A stretch of DNA of 13,080 nucleotides, taken from NCBI GenBank assembly GCA_003133425.1, contig PKXI01000449.1:4554-17633 (forward strand). The letters are read 5' to 3'. Position 1 is the first letter of the stretch; the number at the start of each line of letters is the position of its first letter. Under the pieces are notes generated by a model. It was not told the origin of the DNA. It made no database searches and was given only the letters and a program-made list of their open reading frames with translations. The translations under genes and the position numbers were made by a program. This document shows, one piece after another, positions 1 to 6,139 of the stretch. The stretch is from Acidobacteriaceae bacterium (lineage in GTDB: Bacteria > Acidobacteriota > Terriglobia > Terriglobales > Acidobacteriaceae).

Positions 1-432
1 GTGGTGGCGGAGGGCTTGCGCGACGCGGCGGGCATCGCCAGCCGGCGGGCCGCCGAGGTGTATGCGGGGAAGATTCTCAAGGCCGGAATCGAGGATGACA
101 AGAAGAACTTTACGCGTTTCTTCCTGATTCGCCGGGGCAAGCCGCGGGCGGCGCGGAATCCGGATAAGGCGAAAGCGGATAAAACTTCGCTGGCCTTCAG
201 CGTGAAGAACATTCCGGGGGCGTTGTTCAAGTCGCTCAGCGTGTTTGCGCTGCGCGACATCAGTTTGAGCAAGATCGAGTCGCGGCCCCTGCGCGGGCGT
301 CCGTGGGAATACGTGTTCTTTGTGGATCTGCTGCGCGGCGACGATGAAGCCTCGCGCAATGCCCTGCGGCACCTGAGCGAGGTGGCGGAGTTGGTGAAGG
401 TGCTGGGAATTTATCCGGAGAGCAGGTTCTAG
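1..432 (+). CDS. pheA: Prephenate dehydratase, C-terminal part with ACT domain (5' end outside window)
   Basis: This is the last 143 residues of prephenate dehydratase, which makes phenylpyruvate from prephenate in cytoplasmic phenylalanine synthesis. The catalytic-domain tail shows AAGIASRRAAEVY (residues 9-21) and NFTRF (36-40), which carries the conserved TRF motif with the catalytic threonine. A linker leads to a regulatory ACT domain (about 63-140) with GALFKSL (73-79) and ESRP (93-96). These are the two motifs that form the phenylalanine-binding site in this family, so feedback inhibition by Phe is expected. There is no chorismate mutase domain in the visible part, but the N-terminus is cut off by the window edge. 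The first codon shown (GTG) is unlikely to be the real start. The TAG stop sits inside a 15-bp direct repeat that leads into heptamer repeats. The family call is confident; whether the whole protein is monofunctional cannot be seen. Confidence 0.93.
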   Translation: MVAEGLRDAAGIASRRAAEVYAGKILKAGIEDDKKNFTRFFLIRRGKPRAARNPDKAKADKTSLAFSVKNIPGALFKSLSVFALRDISLSKIESRPLRGRPWEYVFFVDLLRGDDEASRNALRHLSEVAELVKVLGIYPESRF

Positions 433-438
433 GAGAGC

Positions 439-470
439 AGGTCTCAGGTCTTAGGTCTCAGGTCTCAGGT
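439..470. repeat. Tandem heptamer repeat (AGGTCTC)n
   Basis: Four consecutive heptamers, AGGTCTC, AGGTCTT, AGGTCTC and AGGTCTC, plus a partial AGGT run without gaps from 439 to 470. Just upstream, a 15-bp imperfect duplication (GAGAGCAGGTTCTAG then GAGAGCAGGTCTCAG, about 418-447) covers the pheA stop codon and leads into the array. It is a short-tandem-repeat array between pheA and the next gene. No protein or RNA function is evident. Confidence 0.85.
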
Positions 471-594
471 TGCAGCAAGAACATCCGCGCTGTCGTTTCG
501 TCACAACCCCGTGTGAGGCACTGCACAGCGGGAACCGCGCCTTCGTTCTAACCTGAAGGTGGGTCGCTCTGGCCCGGAGCCTAGGAGGGCTTAT

Positions 595-969
595 ATGCGT
601 CGCATGTTTGCTGGGATGGTTATCGTGATGTGCATCTTCATACTGGGCGCGGTTGCTGCCGCCGAGAACAAGTTGGCAATTGCGCACACCTATCAGGTCA
701 AGTTTTCCGAGGACGTGCGGGTGGCCGACACGCTGTTGCCAAAGGGGGACTATGAGATCCGTCATGTGATGGAGGGCTCGGACCACATCATGGTGTTCCG
801 CCAGTTGGGGACGAAGAAGCCGGCGGAAGTGCGCGCGAAGTGCACCCTGGTTCCTCTGAGCGAGAAGGCCAGTGAGAGTCAGACGATTTACGTCTTGAAT
901 GCAGCCAACCAGCGAGTTCTGCAAGAGCTGGTTTTCAAAGGCGAGGATGCGAAGCACGTCTTTTTTTAG
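595..969 (+). CDS. Small secreted protein of unknown function
   Basis: A 124-residue protein whose role I cannot assign. It begins with a clear Sec signal peptide: basic MRR, a hydrophobic core (about 5-20), and a small-residue AVAAA-EN junction near residues 19-25. The mature part of about 100 residues is probably exported to the periplasm or outside. It is rich in alternating hydrophobic residues suggesting a beta-sandwich (HTYQVKFSEDVRVADTLLPKGDYEIRH region, 31-57) and ends in two phenylalanines. The phrase lPkGdYeI resembles small secreted proteins common in Acidobacteriota. The start at 595 is preferred over an in-frame GTG at 559 because AGGAGG lies at 583-588 with 6 nt spacing. There is one cysteine in the mature part and no catalytic motif. 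It stands alone between pheA and lon, with no terminator directly after it. Confidence 0.8.
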   Translation: MRRMFAGMVIVMCIFILGAVAAAENKLAIAHTYQVKFSEDVRVADTLLPKGDYEIRHVMEGSDHIMVFRQLGTKKPAEVRAKCTLVPLSEKASESQTIYVLNAANQRVLQELVFKGEDAKHVFF

Positions 970-1062
970 GGGAAGGCGGAGAACGGAAGAGCGCTGATTT
1001 TGACGAGGGGCGCAGCGGGGAGCGCGTCCCTCGGAAGGACCGGACCCAGTGGGGGCCAAAAC

Positions 1063-1083
1063 CCTTTTGTGTCTTGCAAAAGG
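1063..1083. promoter_or_regulatory. Inverted repeat CCTTTTG-N7-CAAAAGG upstream of lon
   Basis: Perfect 7-bp arms (1063-1069 and 1077-1083) with a 7-nt centre. The right arm overlaps the candidate -35 hexamer of the lon promoter, so it could be an operator. It has no following T-run, which argues against an intrinsic terminator for the upstream gene. The binding protein is unknown. Confidence 0.4.
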
Positions 1084-1101
1084 CTAAAAAAGGTCTATAG
1101 T
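1074..1101 (+). promoter_or_regulatory. Candidate sigma-70-type promoter of lon
   Basis: TTGCAA at 1074-1079 and TATAGT at 1096-1101 are separated by 16 bp, a good match to a housekeeping promoter. Transcription would begin near 1108 and leave a leader of about 75 nt containing the HAIR-like repeat at 1154-1174. Assignment is by consensus match only. Confidence 0.5.
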
Positions 1102-1153
1102 TCAACAACCTAGCTCGAAGTCTGCATCTTTTTGCGAGTTTGGTTCATCCAAA

Positions 1154-1174
1154 GTTGAGTGCAAGTCACTCAAG
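1154..1174. promoter_or_regulatory. HAIR-like operator (HspR-associated inverted repeat) in the lon leader
   Basis: The sequence GTTGAGT-N7-ACTCAAG matches the HAIR consensus CTTGAGT-N7-ACTCAAG at 13 of 14 defined positions; only the first base differs. HAIR is the binding site of the MerR-family heat-shock repressor HspR, which controls dnaK, clpB and lon in Streptomyces. Here the right arm overlaps the lon Shine-Dalgarno (AAGGG, 1172-1176). Occupancy could block transcription, or the same bases could fold in mRNA (TTGAGTG/CACTCAA, 5-nt loop). The site lies downstream of the best promoter match, which is less usual for a repressor but compatible with a roadblock or with another promoter closer in. 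Confidence 0.65.
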
Positions 1175-1182
1175 GGAAAAGC

Positions 1183-3591
1183 ATGAGCAATCTTAATTCT
1201 TCCGAGCACGAAACTACCGAGCGGTCGCTGCCAATTTTGCCGGTGCGTGACACGGTCTTGTTCCCCCATGCGGTGCTGCCCTTGACCGTGGGGCGGGAAA
1301 GTTCCGTGCAACTGATCAACTCGCTGGGCGAGGACAAGACCATCGTGGTGGTGGCACAGCGCGAAGCGCGCGTGGACTCGCCGCAACCGTCCGACCTGTA
1401 CGGCATCGGAACGCTGGCGGTGGTGCATAAAGTGGTCAAGATGCCCAACCAGAGCCTGTTCGTTTTTGCCGAAGGACTGGAGCGGGTGCGGCTCGCCGAT
1501 TTCGCGCAGCTCTCGCCCTTCATGCGCGCGCAGGTGGCCACCATTCCGGAGACGATTCCGCCCAAGGATTCCGAGATTGAAGCGCTGCAGCGCAATGTTC
1601 TGACCTTATTCCAGCAGATCGTGGCCGGTTCGCCGACGCTCTCGGACGAGCTTTCGACGGTGGCGATGAACATTGAGGAGCCGGGACGCCTGGTGGACTT
1701 TATCGCCTCGTCGCTGCCGTCACTGTCAACAGCGGATAAGCAGGAGGCGCTGGAGACGACCGACGTCCGGGTGCGCCTGGATAAGATCAATCACCACCTC
1801 GCCAAGGAACTGGAAGTCCAGCAACTGCGCAACAAGATCCAGTCGGAAGTGCAGGATCGGGTGCAGCAGACGCAGCGCGAGTACTACTTGCGCGAGCAGA
1901 TGAAGGCCATTCAGAAAGAACTGGGCGAGCAGGACGAAGGCGCGCGCGACACCGAAGAGCTGAAGCAAAAGATCGAATCCGCGGGCATGCCCGACGATGT
2001 GAAGAAAGAAGCCCTGAAGGAGCTAGGCCGCCTGGCGCGCATGTCGCCGATGGCAGCGGATTATTCGGTCACGCGCAACTATATCGAATGGCTGGCGATC
2101 CTGCCTTGGGCGAAGACTTCGGGAGGAGAGATTGAAATCCCGAAAGCGAAAGAGATTCTCGATACCGACCACTATGACTTGCAGAAGGTGAAAGACCGCA
2201 TCCTCGATTACCTTTCGGTGCGGCGGTTGAAGCCCAGCATGAAAGGACCGATTCTGTGTTTCGTCGGGCCTCCGGGCGTGGGCAAAACCAGCCTGGGCCG
2301 GTCAATTGCGCGGGCGCTGGGCCGCAAATTCCAGCGCATCTCGCTGGGCGGCATGCACGACGAAGCAGAGATTCGCGGCCATCGCCGGACTTACATTGGC
2401 GCGTTGCCGGGCCAGATTATTCAGAGCATTCGCCGGGCGGAAACCAACGACCCGGTGATCATGTTGGATGAGGTGGACAAGCTGGGAAGAGACTTCCGCG
2501 GCGATCCAGCCTCTGCGCTGCTGGAGACGTTGGACCCGGAACAGAACAATTCGTTCCGCGACAACTATCTGGACGTGCCGTTCGATCTGTCGAAGGTGCT
2601 GTTCATCTGCACGGCGAACATGCTGGACACGGTGCCGCCGCCGCTGCTGGACAGGATGGAACTGATTCCGCTGCAGGGCTACACCGAAGAGGAGAAGGTG
2701 CAGATCGCGAACCGGTACCTGATTCCGCGCCAGATCAAGGGCAATGGAATCACGGACGAGCAGATCGAGATTCCCGAGGATGCGGTGCGCTATATCGTTC
2801 GCCACTACACGCGGGAAGCCGGCGTCAGGAAACTGGAGCAGGCGCTGGGCACGGTTTGCCGCAAGCAGGCTCGGCGCGTGGTGGAGGGCCATGCGGAGAA
2901 GCTGGTGGTGACGCGCGAGGTGATCAAGGAGTTCCTGGGCGGCATCCAGGTGCGCGTGGACACCGAGGTGGCGGAACGGGTGAAGCGGCCCGGCGTTGCT
3001 GTGGGCCTGGCATGGACGCCGGCCGGCGGCGACATTCTGTTCATCGAAGCCAACAAGATGAAGGGCAAGGGCGGCTTTACGATGACGGGCCAGATTGGCG
3101 AGGTGATGCAGGAATCGATGCAGGCCGCGCTGACCTGGGTGCGTTCGAACGCTGCAAGCCTGGGGCTGGCCGAGGACTTCACGAAGGATATCGACCTGCA
3201 CATCCACGTGCCGGCCGGAGCGATTCCCAAGGACGGTCCTTCGGCAGGAGTGACGATGGCAACGGTGCTGGCGTCGCTGCTGACCGATACGCCGGTGCGC
3301 CCGCTGACGGCAATGACCGGAGAGATCACGCTGAGCGGCAACGTGCTGCCGGTGGGCGGAATCAAGGAAAAGTTTCTGGCGGCACGCCGGGCGGGAGTGG
3401 AAACCATCATTCTGCCGGCGGAGAATCGCCAGGACGTGGAAGAGGACCTGACGCCGGAGATGATGGCGGGCCTGACGGTGCACTACGCCAACCGCATCGA
3501 GGATGTGTTGGCCGTGGCGTTGCCGCTGCTGAAGGCGCGGCCGGATACTCAGCCGGTTGAGGCGGAACTCGCGGGGCGCTCTGTTTCGTAA
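1183..3591 (+). CDS. lon: ATP-dependent Lon protease (LonA type)
   Basis: An 802-residue LonA protease, full length for the family, which degrades misfolded and regulatory proteins in the cytoplasm as a hexameric AAA+ machine. Order of domains: N-terminal substrate-binding LAN domain (about 15-205, beginning LPILPVRDTVLFPHAVLPL), a coiled-coil stretch (about 210-260), the AAA+ module with Walker A GPPGVGKT (362-369, K368) and Walker B with D429-E430, then the serine-lysine protease domain with KDGPSAG (S687) and GGIKEK (K730). All catalytic residues are present. The ATG at 1183, with AAGGG at 1172-1176, is preferred over an in-frame GTG at 1159 that falls inside the HAIR-like repeat. The gene has its own probable promoter and a strong terminator, so it is likely monocistronic, and the HAIR-like site suggests heat-shock repression by HspR. 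Confidence 0.97.
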   Translation: MSNLNSSEHETTERSLPILPVRDTVLFPHAVLPLTVGRESSVQLINSLGEDKTIVVVAQREARVDSPQPSDLYGIGTLAVVHKVVKMPNQSLFVFAEGLERVRLADFAQLSPFMRAQVATIPETIPPKDSEIEALQRNVLTLFQQIVAGSPTLSDELSTVAMNIEEPGRLVDFIASSLPSLSTADKQEALETTDVRVRLDKINHHLAKELEVQQLRNKIQSEVQDRVQQTQREYYLREQMKAIQKELGEQDEGARDTEELKQKIESAGMPDDVKKEALKELGRLARMSPMAADYSVTRNYIEWLAILPWAKTSGGEIEIPKAKEILDTDHYDLQKVKDRILDYLSVRRLKPSMKGPILCFVGPPGVGKTSLGRSIARALGRKFQRISLGGMHDEAEIRGHRRTYIGALPGQIIQSIRRAETNDPVIMLDEVDKLGRDFRGDPASALLETLDPEQNNSFRDNYLDVPFDLSKVLFICTANMLDTVPPPLLDRMELIPLQGYTEEEKVQIANRYLIPRQIKGNGITDEQIEIPEDAVRYIVRHYTREAGVRKLEQALGTVCRKQARRVVEGHAEKLVVTREVIKEFLGGIQVRVDTEVAERVKRPGVAVGLAWTPAGGDILFIEANKMKGKGGFTMTGQIGEVMQESMQAALTWVRSNAASLGLAEDFTKDIDLHIHVPAGAIPKDGPSAGVTMATVLASLLTDTPVRPLTAMTGEITLSGNVLPVGGIKEKFLAARRAGVETIILPAENRQDVEEDLTPEMMAGLTVHYANRIEDVLAVALPLLKARPDTQPVEAELAGRSVS

Positions 3592-3613
3592 AGCGCCCGA
3601 GGATTAGACGATG

Positions 3614-3641
3614 AAGGCCGGCGAACCTGCCGGCCTTTTTT
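3614..3641 (+). terminator. Intrinsic terminator of lon
   Basis: Perfect 9-bp stem AAGGCCGGC (3614-3622) and GCCGGCCTT (3629-3637) with a 6-nt loop, followed by a T-run ending at 3641. It lies 22 nt after the lon stop codon. Confidence 0.9.
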
Positions 3642-3697
3642 GTTTGCGCGCTTTGCATGACCGGCAAACCAAGCTGTAATTCCTGGCCGCATCAGAG

Positions 3698-3803
3698 CGG
3701 TTCCACAATTCACGTGCCCTTTCTGGCAGCGTGCGAGGTGGCATTTTCTTAAGGAAAATGCCCTGGACGGCAGTGGCTTCAGGGTACAGCAATTGTGGAA
3801 CCG
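3698..3803. repeat. 106-bp palindromic, MITE-like element
   Basis: Terminal inverted repeats CGGTTCCACAATT (3698-3710) and AATTGTGGAACCG (3791-3803) match perfectly over 13 bp. The centre is a second palindrome, GGCATTTTC and GAAAATGCC (3740-3748 and 3754-3762), around TTAAG. The intervening arms also pair partly (for example GCCC/GGGC segments), so the whole element can fold as one long hairpin. It has no protein-coding capacity of its own. It lies between the lon terminator and the 3' end of higA and could also end higA transcription. I infer a non-autonomous mobile or REP-like repeat; copy number elsewhere is unknown. Confidence 0.65.
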
Positions 3804-3866
3804 TTTTAAAGCAACTGTTATTGGGAAGAACGACAGCAGAGCCCAGGAACATGATCAGGCCACTGT

Positions 3867-4163
3867 TCAGGCTGCCACCGACTTCAGCGGTTCGACTTTC
3901 TTGCGCCGAGTCCTGGCATGGGACGCGCGCCAGAAATCGTAATCGTTTTGAAGGTTGAACCAGATATCAGGCGAATTCTGTCCAAAAGCCTCGCTTATCT
4001 TGATGGACATCTCAGGTGTAACGGCGGCCTTTTGATTCAGAACACGGGACAAGGCTACTCTTGACACTCCGATATGCGCCGCGAATCCGGTAACGGTCAG
4101 GGGTATGGCCTCGATGGCCTCCTTAATAATCCTGCCGGGATGGGGTGGGTTGTGCATCCGCAT
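3867..4163 (-). CDS. higA: HigA-family antitoxin / XRE-type regulator, without a visible toxin partner
   Basis: A 98-residue helix-turn-helix protein of the HigA (VapI-like) family. It has the hallmark N-terminal HPGRIIKEAIEA (8-19), an HTH at about 23-43 (LTVTGFAAHIGVSRVALSRV) and the C-terminal WFNLQNDYDFWRA (68-80) that corresponds to the conserved W-LQ-YD signature. In complete systems HigA neutralises the ribosome-dependent mRNase HigB and represses the operon. Here no higB-like frame precedes or follows it: the 222 nt up to the next gene contain only non-conserved frames. The start at 4163 has GAGG about 5 bases upstream; a second ATG lies at 4157. The promoter is overlapped by a 23-bp palindrome, so autoregulation is likely. 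It may be a toxin-loss remnant that survives as an autorepressor. Confidence 0.88.
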   Translation of the reverse strand: MRMHNPPHPGRIIKEAIEAIPLTVTGFAAHIGVSRVALSRVLNQKAAVTPEMSIKISEAFGQNSPDIWFNLQNDYDFWRASHARTRRKKVEPLKSVAA

Positions 4164-4172
4164 GGTTGCCTC

Positions 4173-4201
4173 ACTGTATCGCTAAGCGATACAGTAGTCA
4201 A
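4173..4201 (-). promoter_or_regulatory. higA promoter with palindromic operator between -35 and -10
   Basis: On the minus strand, TTGACT (4201-4196) and TACAGT (4178-4173) are 17 bp apart, close to consensus. The perfect palindrome ACTGTATCGCT-A-AGCGATACAGT (4173-4195, 11-bp arms) fills the spacer and covers the -10. Binding there would exclude RNA polymerase, the usual arrangement for HigA autorepression. The predicted transcription start is within a few bases of the start codon, so the leader is very short. Confidence 0.75.
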
Positions 4202-4385
4202 CCGGTGAGTGATTCTGCCCGGGCTAGGCGCGGACAGGCGCGGAAGCCAGGCTCTCCCTCCCATTTTGGTTTTCGGTGAGTGTCCCAAAGAAGAACAACT
4301 CTGGTAATGCTGGCCTCTCGAAATCCCCAATTCCGCCGATAAAAGCCAAAGAATCCAACGCGCAGAAGCGCGGAGAGCGGTAACC

Positions 4386-5312
4386 ATGGCCACCACAACA
4401 GCGATACCCCATCAGATTGTTCCGCTGCATCTATCTGGCAACACCACCGACCAGCAGAACCGCATGTTGCAGGATTTTCTTGGCGAGGCGGTCCTGACCG
4501 CGTATAGAACGGCGATCGAACAACTTGACCGGCAAAGCGTGCAGGTGGTCCTCGACATGGACGGAAAACTGAAGAGCGAGGTCGCCGAAACAGTGGTGGA
4601 AATCATCCATCGTCATACGGTGAGCGACAAGTTCAAGGACGAGGAAGTGGGCTCGAATCGCATGTATCCACCCACCTACCGGGTGCGGCCGGTCGAGGCA
4701 CAGGTGACGGAGTTGCGGAAGCTGTTTCCGAGCCTGGGCAGTTGCCAGGAGAAGCTGGCACGGCGGGGACTTCCTGAGGGCGCAGAGGCGTGGTTTGCAA
4801 TTCCCCGTTGGCAGACGCTCGCATCCACCTATAACGAAGCGGTCGAAATGCTTCTTGGAGTTGTGGCTGCAAAGCGCAGGTTCTCGAACCGCATTGTGGG
4901 CAAGCTGGGCGAGATGTATCTTCGCCAGATGGAGCGGTCTAAGCTGGCGGAAAAGATTCTGGCCGATCAGCAGCAAGGCAGCGACATTCTGGTGGTGGCT
5001 GCTCAGGCGGGAATGCTGCATCGCGGATCGTCTGCCCGGCGCACCCGCGTGGCACTGGCCGGCAACGAATTTGGCCTGGGCGTGTTTGCCTTTGGGTGCA
5101 TGCTGTTGACGCATCCCGAGCGGCTTTCCACGGGCGATACACTGATGATCGACTGCGGGGGCGACCAGTACTCCGTGCGCGGCGACTACACGTTCGACCG
5201 CGTTCCATTGTTCGACTTCGATATGGCCGGAATCGAGTTCAGTATTTTTTATGAGGACCGGGCACGGAACCTGTGGGGAACGCCCACCGGATTCCTGTAC
5301 AAAGTGGTTTGA
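4386..5312 (+). CDS. Unrecognised 308-residue protein
   Basis: I do not recognise this family. The protein is soluble in appearance: no signal peptide and no convincing membrane helix. The N-terminal half is mostly helical and charged, with a possible nucleic-acid- or protein-interaction surface (KFKDEEVGSNRMYPPTYRVR, about 79-98). A central helical stretch (about 155-200) is rich in Lys/Arg/Glu. The C-terminal third has a compact aromatic character (NEFGLGVFAFGCMLLTHPER, about 227-246, then IDCGGDQYS). The ATG at 4386 has GGAG at 4372-4375 with a rather long 10-nt gap. It is divergent from higA and followed by a hairpin terminator, so it is probably monocistronic. Coding appears genuine because the frame is long, GC3-rich and open from a sensible start. 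Its neighbourhood (orphan antitoxin, palindromic element) suggests accessory DNA. Confidence 0.7.
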   Translation: MATTTAIPHQIVPLHLSGNTTDQQNRMLQDFLGEAVLTAYRTAIEQLDRQSVQVVLDMDGKLKSEVAETVVEIIHRHTVSDKFKDEEVGSNRMYPPTYRVRPVEAQVTELRKLFPSLGSCQEKLARRGLPEGAEAWFAIPRWQTLASTYNEAVEMLLGVVAAKRRFSNRIVGKLGEMYLRQMERSKLAEKILADQQQGSDILVVAAQAGMLHRGSSARRTRVALAGNEFGLGVFAFGCMLLTHPERLSTGDTLMIDCGGDQYSVRGDYTFDRVPLFDFDMAGIEFSIFYEDRARNLWGTPTGFLYKVV

Positions 5313-5339
5313 TGCCTTCTGAGTTTCGCCGCCTGATTG

Positions 5340-5376
5340 CCGCCTGCTGCGTCTAAGTGGCAGGCGGTATTCTTTT
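5340..5376 (+). terminator. Probable intrinsic terminator after the 308-residue gene
   Basis: Stem CCGCCTGC (5340-5347) and GCAGGCGG (5360-5367), perfect over 8 bp with a 12-nt loop, is followed by TATTCTTTT. It ends just before the preferred start of moaDE at 5381 and covers the alternative GTG at 5357, which is one reason to reject that start. Confidence 0.6.
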
Positions 5377-5380
5377 GCAA

Positions 5381-6139
5381 GTGATAGGTGTAAGAGTTCT
5401 TCTCTTTGGAGTGTCGAAAGATTGGCTGGGCGCCGGTGCGACCACGATGGAATTGCCGGAAGGCGCCTCGGTGGCGGATCTGCTGGAGCGCCTGAAAGCG
5501 AACTTGCCCGATTCCCTGCCGGGGCACGTGCTGCGCGGCATTGCGATCAGCGTGAACGCCGAGTACTCGACGGCCGGACACCTGCTGCGCGACGGCGATG
5601 AGGTTGGGTTGCTGCCGCCCGTCTCCGGCGGTGGTGCTTCGCGTCCAGCGAAAACTTTGGATGAGTGCAAGGATGAACCGACGGTCATCGCGCTGACTCG
5701 CTCGCCGATCAATGCAGAGAAACTGATTTCCGCGGCCAAGCGTGGCGAGGATGGCGCGGTGGCGGTGTTCGATGGCATTGTGCGGAACAACACGCGCGGG
5801 CGGCAAACGCTTCATCTGGACTACGAGGCCTACGAAGAGATGGCGCTGAAGCAGATGAAGGAACTTGCAGAGCAGGCGCAGGAAAGATTCGGCGTGCGAC
5901 AGGTGACGCTGGTCCACCGGTTGGGACGGCTTGATGTGGGCGAGACTAGCGTGCTGATTGTGGTGGCTTCTGCGCACCGGGGCGCGGCCTTCGATGCTTG
6001 CCGCTGGCTCATCGATACGCTCAAGAATACAGTGCCCATTTGGAAGAAGGAGACCTTTGTTGACGGAGTGGTGTGGGCGGACGGTGAACCGTTTCCGGCT
6101 GGGCTCGCGGTTGATCCGGAGGCTTCCAATGAGGGGTAA
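5381..6139 (+). CDS. moaDE: MoaD-MoaE fusion, molybdopterin synthase
   Basis: One 252-residue chain joins both subunits of molybdopterin synthase, which adds the dithiolene sulfurs to precursor Z (cPMP) in molybdenum cofactor synthesis. Residues 1-85 are MoaD, a ubiquitin-like fold beginning VRVLLFG and ending PPVSGGG; the Gly-Gly at 83-84, normally the free C-terminus that carries the thiocarboxylate, is internal here. Residues about 95-245 are MoaE, with GAVAVFDGIVR, LDYEAYEEMA, HRLGRLDVGE and PIWKKE; K215 and K222 match the conserved active-site lysine pair. Such fusions are known (MoaX of mycobacteria), where cleavage after the glycines is needed. The GTG at 5381 is preferred because an earlier GTG at 5357 lies inside the terminator hairpin; neither has a strong ribosome-binding site. 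The stop overlaps the next gene by 11 nt. Confidence 0.93.
   Translation: MIGVRVLLFGVSKDWLGAGATTMELPEGASVADLLERLKANLPDSLPGHVLRGIAISVNAEYSTAGHLLRDGDEVGLLPPVSGGGASRPAKTLDECKDEPTVIALTRSPINAEKLISAAKRGEDGAVAVFDGIVRNNTRGRQTLHLDYEAYEEMALKQMKELAEQAQERFGVRQVTLVHRLGRLDVGETSVLIVVASAHRGAAFDACRWLIDTLKNTVPIWKKETFVDGVVWADGEPFPAGLAVDPEASNEG

Noticed and set aside
439..470. Possible CRISPR array
   Set aside because: The units are 7-bp tandem repeats without spacers and no cas gene is present.
1159..1182. Upstream GTG start for lon
   Set aside because: It lies inside the HAIR-like repeat and has no ribosome-binding site, whereas ATG 1183 has AAGGG at a proper distance and gives the usual N-terminus.
2302..3483. 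393-codon minus-strand frame opposite lon
   Set aside because: It is the complement of a verified Lon coding region with high GC3; composition (His/Arg/Leu-rich, no fold) is typical of an antisense shadow.
3604..3852. 82-codon minus-strand frame after lon
   Set aside because: It reads through the lon terminator and the 106-bp palindromic element; it seems to be a translation of repeat DNA, not a gene.
4164..4385. Possible higB toxin next to higA
   Set aside because: Frames in this gap (for example minus 4097-4396) show none of the RelE/HigB features and overlap the promoter/operator.
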